Shown here in pieces: positions 1 to 7,600 of a stretch of 59,331 bases of DNA. Position 1 is the stretch's first letter; every line of letters starts with the position of its first letter. This DNA is from Phycisphaerales bacterium. GTDB lineage: Bacteria; Planctomycetota; Phycisphaerae; Sedimentisphaerales; Anaerobacaceae. The position numbers and the translations under genes are program-made. Location: positions 1,779,890 to 1,839,220 of the forward strand of contig CP070675.1 of assembly GCA_020352215.1 (NCBI GenBank). Reading direction: 5' to 3'. Under the pieces are notes generated by a model that saw only the letters and a program-made list of their open reading frames with translations, did not search any database and had not been told where the DNA came from.

Positions 1-822
1 CGCTCCAACCGGCAGCCCGATCAGCCGCAACAGATCCATCTTCCGGTTGAATCTTTGACGTTTGAGGGTGTTTATCCGCATTTGCTCGTTAAGCACGTTC
101 AGTTTAGCCGTCAGGACTTCCCACTTGACGCTTAGGTTGTTCGCATCCATCCTTTGCTGCTTTATCTCAGATTGCTTCTCGAACTGCGCAAGCAGATCCT
201 CACGTGTCACGATCTGTCGTTCCTTTAGCTTCACGAACAGAAATGCCCGCCTTACCTGAGAGAACACCCTGGCAACCTGATTCTCATAGTTGAATAGCGC
301 GTTGCGTTGCTCGTCGCGTAGGTCGACATCAATTGGGTTGTCTTTGCCGTACTCAAATATCCGCTGGCTGATCGTCGCGCTTACACTGCCCGCGTCGGCA
401 CCGCCGTTCGCGGATGCGAAGTCCCTGAAGTGCTCATATTGGCTGATTATCTCAATTGCAGGCAGGAACCGCGAATTGGCGACCAGTCTGCTGCCGCCAA
501 CTGCAATTATTTGCTCCCGTGCCTGCTTGATCTCGTTGCTGCTGAGAAATGCCAATTGCAGACACTCTTCAAGTGTCAGCGTCCGCTTGGCCTTCATCTG
601 TCGCGGCTCGACCGTTCTTGCCGGCAACTGCCCGACTGCCCTCCGAAATGTAAGACTATTGGGCTCGGAGGCCCTTATCTTAGTTTCCTCATCAAGGCGT
701 CGTTCAACCTGCTCTAACGGCGGCTCAAGCCTCTCGGCCGAGACCAGCTTCCGCGGCGTGTGAGCCAACAACGATAAGGCCGCAACAACCAGCACGAATC
801 TGTAAATTCTCTGCTTCAACAT
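1..822 (-). CDS. TolC-family outer membrane efflux protein, N-terminal part (cut by window edge)
   Basis: An open frame of 274 codons starts at ATG 822 and runs off the left edge without a stop. The N-terminus (MLKQRIYRFVLVVAALSLLA) is a signal peptide. About 80 residues in, the segment LTLEECLQLAFLSSNEIKQA matches the start of the outer-membrane efflux (OEP/TolC) repeat, and long heptad-rich helices follow, ending in MDLLRLIGLPVGA at the edge. Proteins of this family form the outer-membrane channel of tripartite exporters. The gene lies downstream of a sigma-54 promoter and next to a histidine kinase/NtrC regulator pair, which suggests dedicated control. The MacAB-like exporter at 22-26 kb has no channel gene beside it, but a link is only a guess. 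The Shine-Dalgarno sequence is weak. The family call is firm; the partner exporter is unknown. Confidence 0.9.
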   Translation of the reverse strand, partial: MLKQRIYRFVLVVAALSLLAHTPRKLVSAERLEPPLEQVERRLDEETKIRASEPNSLTFRRAVGQLPARTVEPRQMKAKRTLTLEECLQLAFLSSNEIKQAREQIIAVGGSRLVANSRFLPAIEIISQYEHFRDFASANGGADAGSVSATISQRIFEYGKDNPIDVDLRDEQRNALFNYENQVARVFSQVRRAFLFVKLKERQIVTREDLLAQFEKQSEIKQQRMDANNLSVKWEVLTAKLNVLNEQMRINTLKRQRFNRKMDLLRLIGLPVGA

Positions 823-1206
823 CGTTCAAAAACACCCGACTGAGTCTTCAAAGAAGCCTGTTCGTGTCAATAACAGCACATACGCCGCAATCAGATCCTG
901 GCCGACGGCGCTGCCATCTGGCCCCGACGGAGCCTACCCGATAACAAGAGAGCGTGCCCTTTCGAGCGGAGACGCCAGGAGCGGGCGTCGTCGCGCATTT
1001 GGTTGGGTCTGCGAATTCGAAAACGTCCCGATCCTCTCAGCGGTTGTGGCGTGATTAAGCGGGGGCTCTTAGGGGCACGCCGGGTCATGGCTCTGCGTTC
1101 TGGCTCCTCCACGGGAGTCTGTACTCTGTTGGCATACTTGCTCTGCTTCATCAAGCTGACCTGCTTGCATGAATAAGCTCGTCCGTTCGACATGAATTAT
1201 TATCAC
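823..1206 (-). other. Long leader between sigma-54 promoter and efflux gene
   Basis: If transcription starts about 12 bases after the promoter's TTGC element, roughly 374 untranslated bases precede the efflux ATG. Two overlapping open frames on the minus strand here are rich in Arg and Pro, have no recognisable domain and no good ribosome-binding site, so I do not call them genes. No clear riboswitch or terminator was recognised. Confidence 0.35.
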
Positions 1207-1221
1207 GCAAAGGGCGTGCCA
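1207..1221 (-). promoter_or_regulatory. Consensus sigma-54 (-24/-12) promoter
   Basis: On the minus strand the sequence reads TGGCACG-CCCT-TTGC, an exact match to the sigma-54 consensus TGGCACG-N4-TTGC. It points at the TolC-family gene that starts at 822 and lies 156 bases beyond the stop codon of the sigma-54 activator. The match and spacing are seen directly. Use by sigma-54 is inferred. Confidence 0.85.
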
Positions 1222-1321
1222 GGGAGTCCGCGAGCACCAATCATTGCCGTAAGTCGTTGTGGCAAAGGAAGATATGGGCGCACCTTTGTTTTGAAGCCGA
1301 AGCCGCGGGCTGGCTGGTTCC

Positions 1322-1359
1322 TGTGTCGCGCACGACACACCTGTGTCACGGCCGAAACA
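1322..1359 (-). promoter_or_regulatory. Two tandem palindromes, likely activator (enhancer) sites
   Basis: Site 1 (1322-1339) is TGTGTCGCGCACGACACA, with perfect 7-base arms around CGCA. Site 2 (1342-1359) is TGTGTCACGGCCGAAACA, the same arm pattern with one mismatch. The centres are 20 bp apart, about two helical turns on one DNA face, and about 135 and 155 bp upstream of the predicted start of the sigma-54 promoter. That is the usual place for dimer sites of NtrC-family activators. The activator gene ends 19 bases away, so it is the natural candidate to bind here. Confidence 0.7.
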
Positions 1360-1377
1360 CCTGGGCATGGACGGATG

Positions 1378-2754
1378 CTATTTGATTCCGTACTGCTCAA
1401 ACTTCCTGTAGAGGGTTTTCCTGCCGATGCCGAGCAGTTCGGCGGCCTTTTCTCGATTACCACCGGTCTTTGCCAGGGCGTTTTGGATCGCCTCTCGCTC
1501 TGCCTGCTCGGTGGCCTTGCCTGCAATCTCGGCAAGCGAAGTGCCTGCTGCCTCCACCTTCGCTTCATCCGGCTCCTCTGAGCAGATCCGGCTGGGCAGA
1601 TCCGCCGGTTCAACAGAGCTACCGGCCGCGACGGTCATTGCACTGTAGATACAGTTTTGCAGCTCTCTGATGTTGCCGGGCCATTCGTAGGCGGTTAGCA
1701 ACTCCATCGCCCCGCCGGAGACTGCAGGATGTTCGACCCCCAAAGGCGTAGCAAACTTCTGTAGGAAGTATTCAACCAACAAGGGGATGTCTTCTTTACG
1801 CTGGCGAAGCGGACAGACATTCAGGCTCAGAACATTCAAGCGCCAATAGAGGTCTTCCCTGAATGTTCCTTGTTCAAGCATGATTGCCAAATCCCGATTG
1901 GTTGCTGCCATCACGCGGACGTCAACAGCAATCGGCTGGGTGCCGCCCACACGGTGAAAATTCCCTTCTTCGATTACCCGTAAGAGCTTGACCTGTGCCT
2001 CGAGCGGAAGCTCTCCGATTTCGTCGAGAAACAGTGTCCCTCCGTCGGCAGCTTCGAACTTACCCACTCGCAGTTGTTTCGCGTCTGTAAATGACCCTGC
2101 TTCGTGGCCGAAGAATTCACTTTCAATCAGATGAGCGGGAATCGCACCGCAATTGACCACGATGAAAGGACATGACTTGCGTTTGCTGGCTTGATGAATT
2201 GCCCGCACTATCAGCTCCTTGCCTGTACCGCTCTCCCCCCAAACCAGCACTGTACCGTCGGTAGCTGCGAACTTGTGCATAAGAGCAAATATCGATTTCA
2301 TCTTGTTCGATACGCCCACGATATTCTCAAACCCGTATGTCTGTTGAAGCTGATCTTCGAGCTGCTTGACCCTCCGCGTCAGTCGCACCATCTCTGTCGC
2401 ACGCGATATGATTGCGAGAAGCTCATCGTTGTCGAACGGTTTTTGTAAGTAGTCGAACGCCCCCTTCTTCATCGCCTCAACTGCCGACCGAACCTCACCG
2501 TGAGCGGTCATTATTATGATCTTGCTGTCGGCACTAAGTCGTTTGTCGAGTGCCTCCATCACCTCCATGCCGTCGATACCCGGCATTTTCAAATCCAGCA
2601 GAACGACCGACGGCATGAACTCCGCGTATGCGTCAAGTCCCGACTCGCCGCTGTCGGCGGCCTTAACCGCGTAGCCGTTCTTCTTCAGTAAGGCCGACAA
2701 AATCGAACGTATGCTCGCTTCGTCGTCGATGACTAACACCCGCGCTTTCTTCAC
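1378..2754 (-). CDS. Sigma-54-dependent response regulator (NtrC family)
   Basis: 458 residues, normal length for the family. The receiver domain covers about 4-118, with acidic residues D10/D11 and phosphoacceptor D54 in LLDLKMPG. The AAA+ domain covers about 143-375, with Walker A GESGTGKE (173-180) and Walker B LFLDEIGE around D244. A Fis-type helix-turn-helix is at about 420-458. The sigma-54-contacting loop reads GSFTDA (220-225) instead of the usual GAFTGA. The kinase gene lies 31 bases upstream on the same strand, so the two form an operon. Phosphorylation by that kinase should let this protein activate the sigma-54 promoter just beyond its stop codon. The layout resembles AtoSC/ZraSR/PrsKR-type pairs, but which family it belongs to is not resolved. 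Confidence 0.95.
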   Translation of the reverse strand: MKKARVLVIDDEASIRSILSALLKKNGYAVKAADSGESGLDAYAEFMPSVVLLDLKMPGIDGMEVMEALDKRLSADSKIIIMTAHGEVRSAVEAMKKGAFDYLQKPFDNDELLAIISRATEMVRLTRRVKQLEDQLQQTYGFENIVGVSNKMKSIFALMHKFAATDGTVLVWGESGTGKELIVRAIHQASKRKSCPFIVVNCGAIPAHLIESEFFGHEAGSFTDAKQLRVGKFEAADGGTLFLDEIGELPLEAQVKLLRVIEEGNFHRVGGTQPIAVDVRVMAATNRDLAIMLEQGTFREDLYWRLNVLSLNVCPLRQRKEDIPLLVEYFLQKFATPLGVEHPAVSGGAMELLTAYEWPGNIRELQNCIYSAMTVAAGSSVEPADLPSRICSEEPDEAKVEAAGTSLAEIAGKATEQAEREAIQNALAKTGGNREKAAELLGIGRKTLYRKFEQYGIK

Positions 2755-2785
2755 GTCTTTCGGCTCCGAATCAATACGGTCATTT

Positions 2786-4030
2786 CTACTTCACGGGCAG
2801 CGAGATTCTCACTCCGGCACCTCCGTTTTCGGCCTTGTCTATCCATATCTCCCCATTGTACTGCTTGACAATACTGCTGCAAATTGCCAAGCCGAGTCCT
2901 GTCCCGCCTGGCTTGGTTGTGAAGAAAGGCTCAAACACCTTCTGACGCAGTTCCGGTGCTATTCCATCCCCCGCATCCTCCACCTCTATCAACATCCTTC
3001 TGCTGTCCGGACCGGAACCCCGTCCGGCTTCCACGGCCAGACCGGCCCTAATAAGCAGCGTCCCACCTTCCGGCATTGCCTGCAGACCGTTCATAAGCAC
3101 ATTCACAAGCAGTTGACGCAGCTGCACCAGGTCAAATGTGAGCCTCGGCAGATCACTGTCGAAATCCGTTTCCAACCTGACGTTTTGACTCTTCGCCTTA
3201 GCCTCGATCAAGCCCAGACAGCGTTTGATCTGCTCAGCAACGTCGATCTCTTCCGTATTGCTCTCAGCAGGTTGAGCCAGTGACAGCAAGTTGCCGACAA
3301 TGTTGTTTAGTCGATCCACCTCGTCCAACGTGTCGTCAGCAAGTTTCCTCTGGTCTGTCCCTTCGTCGAACTCACTCGCAAGGTACTGCACAGTGCTGCG
3401 AATCGCCGTCAGCGGATTGCGAAGCTCGTGGGCGATACCCGCCGCAAATTGGCCCATCGTTGCGAGCTGCTCAGCCCGAAACATCCGTTCGTTCTGCCGC
3501 AGGCGCTCCTTAAAAAGAAGGGCGTTCTCAAACGCCAGACCAGCCTGTCGGCTGAGCACCTGCAAATTTGCCAACTGCACCTTGTTCAACGGCCCTTCGA
3601 GCAGATGCACAAATACTATCCCGATCAATCTATCCATGGAGATCAAGGGCAAAGCCAGATTCACCGATGAGCCCGAAAACGGCTGAAGGTCAGACTCCAA
3701 GTACCTCGTGACCTCTTTGTTGTCCTCGAAGAACAAGATTTGGCGATTGGTGCGAAACCACTGAGCTATCCTGCCGTCAATCGGCAGCTCCGGCAGCTTA
3801 TAAGCCTCCCGGCTCACCTTATCAACAGCAAGAAAAGTGCGTGCCGATTCGCTACGGTCCGCAAGGTACACAAACGCCTTCTCAACACTCGTCAGCTCCC
3901 GAAGCTTGCTCAGCAAGTTGTTAGTCAGTTGCTCCGGGTCGACGATGAGCATCAAGGTGTCTTCGAATTCGGCCAGCGAGCTGTCGCTCTCCATCGGCTT
4001 GCCAAAGATGTGGCGAATCTTCTCGAACAT
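2786..4030 (-). CDS. Soluble GAF-domain sensor histidine kinase
   Basis: 414 residues with no membrane segment, so it is a cytoplasmic sensor. A GAF-like domain spans about 25-175. The dimerisation/phosphoacceptor segment follows, with H201 in AGIAHELRNPLTAI. The HATPase domain has an N-box around 310-320, DAGDGI at 352-357 and GGTGLGLAI at 375-383. It should autophosphorylate and pass phosphate to the adjacent NtrC-type regulator. The signal is unknown; GAF domains often bind small ligands. The start has an AAGGGAG ribosome-binding site and a strong sigma-70-type promoter 57-84 bases upstream. PrsK kinases of PEP-CTERM systems share the GAF-HisKA-HATPase order but have membrane segments, which this one lacks. 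Confidence 0.95.
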   Translation of the reverse strand: MFEKIRHIFGKPMESDSSLAEFEDTLMLIVDPEQLTNNLLSKLRELTSVEKAFVYLADRSESARTFLAVDKVSREAYKLPELPIDGRIAQWFRTNRQILFFEDNKEVTRYLESDLQPFSGSSVNLALPLISMDRLIGIVFVHLLEGPLNKVQLANLQVLSRQAGLAFENALLFKERLRQNERMFRAEQLATMGQFAAGIAHELRNPLTAIRSTVQYLASEFDEGTDQRKLADDTLDEVDRLNNIVGNLLSLAQPAESNTEEIDVAEQIKRCLGLIEAKAKSQNVRLETDFDSDLPRLTFDLVQLRQLLVNVLMNGLQAMPEGGTLLIRAGLAVEAGRGSGPDSRRMLIEVEDAGDGIAPELRQKVFEPFFTTKPGGTGLGLAICSSIVKQYNGEIWIDKAENGGAGVRISLPVK

Positions 4031-4086
4031 AGTAGCTCCCTTGGCGGGTAGCGGATAGACTAACTCCCGTATAGCGCACGCAATGT

Positions 4087-4114
4087 ATTATACTCCCAGG
4101 GCGAATGCGGTCAA
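4087..4114 (-). promoter_or_regulatory. Sigma-70-type promoter for the kinase/regulator operon
   Basis: The minus strand reads TTGACC, a 16-base spacer, then TATAAT. The predicted start is near 4080, about 50 bases before the kinase ATG. One mismatch in the -35 box and none in the -10 box. Confidence 0.7.
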
Positions 4115-4176
4115 GCGGACGGACGGCTTGCGCAGACTTGCCAGTGCCTGCGACGGTGCCAAAGGCCGTGACCCTT

Positions 4177-4374
4177 CTACTCTGTCTCTGGCTCATCTTT
4201 CTTCTCTGCCTCGGCGCGCTTAGCGAGGGCATCGAGGATTTGTTCGGGCCGGGCTTGGTCCAAGAGCAGTGTCTCGGCGTCGGCCAGATGGATGGTGATC
4301 TCCGATGCCGGATGTTCGCTTTTTTTTCGATACGGCCCAGGCCGACACACGCTAGATCTTGGCGTTGAGCTCAA
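4177..4374 (-). pseudogene. C-terminal fragment of EACC1-like partner of the CHAT protein
   Basis: This frame encodes a segment with alternating hydrophobic strands and a short helix (SEITIHLADAETLLLDQARP followed by EQILDALA) and a charged tail. This resembles the end of the small EACC1 (effector-associated constant component) proteins that accompany CHAT/STAND effectors. It lies out of frame with, and overlaps, the preceding fragment 4352-4612. The two look like halves of one gene of about 140 codons. The upstream frame ends at TAG (4352-4354), and an eight-base A run (plus-strand T, 4320-4327) between the halves is a typical slip site. No ribosome-binding site supports a separate start at 4374. 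The EACC1 assignment is inferred from layout and pattern only. Confidence 0.4.
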
Positions 4375-4612
4375 TGTGCTTGGCTAAGTCCCACGTGGCC
4401 GGCACCGCGCGGGGGACCGCAAGGACCAGGGCTGCCACCGCCACGGGATCGCCCCGCATCGGCGGCCCGGGCTGCTTGCTCACTCGCTCCTGTGTCCGGT
4501 CTTCGAACGTTTCAGAAAGCAAGGCGGCCAATTGTTGGCCTAATGCATCTTGTTGCTCGCCGTGTACTTGAAATTCGATACTCCGTTCCGGCGTGATTGT
4601 CTCTACTATCAC
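4352..4612 (-). CDS. Small EACC1-like partner protein, N-terminal part (gene probably broken)
   Basis: 86 codons from a GTG start. The GTG overlaps the stop of the large CHAT gene as GTGA, so translation is probably coupled. The protein has an N-terminal beta-like stretch, a polar linker, and a helix DPVAVAALVLAVPRAVPATW before stopping at TAG. Small proteins with this order, followed by a two-stranded end, occur as EACC1 next to NTP-dependent conflict effectors in Aravind-group analyses. The missing end is encoded in another frame just downstream (4177-4374). This is either a real truncated gene, a pseudogene, or a sequence-error artefact. Function in the family is not biochemically established. 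Confidence 0.5.
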   Translation of the reverse strand: MIVETITPERSIEFQVHGEQQDALGQQLAALLSETFEDRTQERVSKQPGPPMRGDPVAVAALVLAVPRAVPATWDLAKHIELNAKI

Positions 4613-7600
4613 GATTGCTCGTTCGATTGACCTTTATCCGCTTGTTGCTGCTCAATCCGGTCCAAAAGGTCCTGGACCTGTTGTGCCTCATCCGGCCAGC
4701 CGAGTTGCTTGAAACCATCGCGCGAGCGTCGCAATATCTCGAGGCCCTCATCCGTCTTGCCGGATGCGCACAACAATTGGCCCAAGTCCGAGCCCACAAA
4801 GCATATACCGTCCAAGCGCCCGAGCTCCACGTTGATCTCATAGGACTCGGTGAGATGCTTACTTGCGCTTTCCCAGTCCTCCTTCTGCATTTCAATTTCC
4901 GCCATGTCCCACAACGTGACCGCCTTGGTGTCCACATCGCCCAACCGCTCATAGACAGCTAATCTCTCCTTGTGGAGCTTCATGGCCTCGTCCACCTGGC
5001 CCTTGGAGACCAAGGTGCGGGCGATGTCACCTAAGGTCACCGCATGTGAGCGGGTATCGCCCAACTGCTCATAGACAGCCAATCTCTCCTCGTGGAGCTT
5101 CATGGCCTCGTCCGCCTGGCCCTTGGAAGCTAAGATGCGGGCGATGTCACCTAAGGTCGCCGCACGCGAGCGGGTATCGTCCAACTGCTCATAGATGCCA
5201 AGTTCCTCCTCGTGGAGCTTCATGGCCTCGTCCATCTGGCCCTTGTCAACTAAGATGCAGGCGATGTCGCCTAAGGTGACCGCACGCGAGCGGGTATCGC
5301 CCAACTGTTCAAATATGCCCAGCATCTCTTGATGGAGCTCCATGGCCTCATCCATCTGGCCCTTGTCAACTAAGATGCGGGCGATGTCGCCTAAGGTGAC
5401 CGCACGCGAGCGGGTATCGCCCAACTGCTCATAGATGCCAAGTTCCTCCTTATGGATCTTCATGGCCTCGTCCACGTCGCCCTCGTCAACTAAGATGCAG
5501 GCGATGTCGCCTAAGGTCACCGCACGCTCACGGGTATCGCCCAACTGCTCATAGACAGCTAATCTCTCCTCGTGGAGGTTCATGGCCTCGTCCACCTGGC
5601 CCTTGGAAGCTAAGATGCGGGCGATGTCGCCCAAGGTCACCGCACGCGAGCGGGTATCGCCCAACTGCTCATAGACAGCTAATCTCTCTTGATGGAGCTT
5701 CATGGCCTCGTCCACCTGGCCCTTGGAAACTAAGATGCGGGCGATGTCGCCTAAGGTCACCGCACGCGAGCGGGTATCGCCCAACTGCTCAAATATCCCA
5801 AGCATCTCTTGATGGAGCTTCATGGCCTCGTCCACCTGGCCCTTGTCAACTAAGATGCGGGCGATGTCGCCTAAGGTCACCGCACGCGAGCGGGTATCGC
5901 CCACCTGCTCATAGATGCCAAGTTCCTCCTTATGGAGCTTCATGGCCTCGTCCACCTGGCCCTTGTCAGCTAAGATGCGTGCGATGTCGCCCAAGGTCAC
6001 CGCACGCGAGCGGGTGTCGCCCAACTGCTCATAGAAGGCCAGCTCCTGCTCGTGGAGCTTCATGGCCTCGTCCATCTGGCCCTTGTCAACTAAGATGCGG
6101 GCGATGTCACCTAAGGTCACCGCACGCGCGCGGGCATCGTCCAACTGCTCGCAGATGCTAAGTTCCTCCCCATGGAGCATCATGGCCTCGTCGGGTCTAC
6201 CTTCCTGGGCCAGGCGGTGCCCCTGCGCAATCAAAGTCGCACCGAGTTCCTCCGGATCGACCTCTTCGCCCTGTTGGCGGGCGGTCTCCAGAACCTCGAT
6301 TGCCCTCTGGAAATAGTCGCGTGCCACCTCTACCCGATCTGCTTCCTCACGTAGCTCGCCCGTTGTCGGCAACAGGTCCGACGACACACTTTGACCCGAG
6401 CCATCGAGGACCTCGACTTCACGCCTACCCGGGGCCGCTCCCTTCCGGAATTCGGTTCTATTTTGCAGCCACTGCGGTGCGCTATCTGTTATGTTGCGGA
6501 AGATATCGGGTTGCGGGGCAATCGCCGCCAATCGGGCCAGCTCGAAATCGGCGGCACGCGGCCGCCGCTCGCCGTCATCGCCACCCCACGCCTCGTAGAG
6601 ACGGGTAAGCACACTGTCCAACACGACTCTCTGCTCCTGTTCGCCCAGCGAACCGGACAACGGACGCACCAGCGGATGCGCCGCAACTGCTGCGGCACCG
6701 GCCTCTACGATATCCTCGTGAAGGTCCCACAATCCCAGGCCCAACAACCTCTCCACAGCCTCTCTTGCTTGGCCCAATCCCGTTGCCGGACATACCGGCT
6801 CAAAAACCGTCAAGGGGACCGGCAGCTCGAACACAGTGGAGACTCGAAGCAGTTCCCGCTCCCCGGCCGAAAGCAGGCCGATCAGGCGCTCGACGACAAG
6901 GTTCGTCAGGAACTCCGGCAACTCCGCTTCGTCTGGTGGCTCGCCCGCATCAATGAACTGCTCAAGCTCCGTCAGCACCTCGTCACAACGCTCCGGATTC
7001 TCCAGCGCCATCGAAAAGAGCAAATCCTGCAGGCCCGGATTGCCCAGCCCGGACCGGATCACACGTTCGGTGCGCGAAGGCTCGGCCGTTACCTTTCGGG
7101 CGCGCTGCTTGGCACCGGCTTGCTTCTTCGATTCGTACGTCTCCATCGGCCGAAGCTGTACATCCAACAAGTCATCGGCCAGGTTCTTGCCGTCTTCGTT
7201 CAGGCTAAACGCGTGTCGGCTCGTGAACAGCAGCCGCGACCGCGTGTCGGCGTTGCGAAAGGCCAGTAGAACGCCGCGAACGGCGGGTACCAATTCGGGA
7301 GCCACTCGATGCGGGCCATCTGGACGCTCTTCAAGACACTGCTCAAAATCATCGAAGACAAGCAACACAGGTTGCCGGACAGTTACCCCTTTGTCGTCCG
7401 GGACCCAATCCTTGAAATGGTTCTCAAGCAGGTCTTGAAGGATGGCGCCTAGTCGCTCCGGTTTGTCCTCGACTTGCCTGCGGGCTGCTGCAACAGCATC
7501 CTGCAGCTCCTTGCGGCCGCTGGTGGACCCCAGCGCGTCCAGGATGGTCCCTGCATCGTAACGGCCGTGCAGGACAATGGTTTCGTAGTTCGACATCCGC

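Noticed and set aside
891-1368. Two overlapping minus-strand frames of about 100 codons beside the sigma-54 promoter
   Set aside because: Low-complexity Arg/Pro-rich translations without good start signals. One frame overlaps the promoter itself.
6391-7269. 292-codon plus-strand open frame
   Set aside because: Antisense to the STAND region of the CHAT effector, whose motifs are intact.
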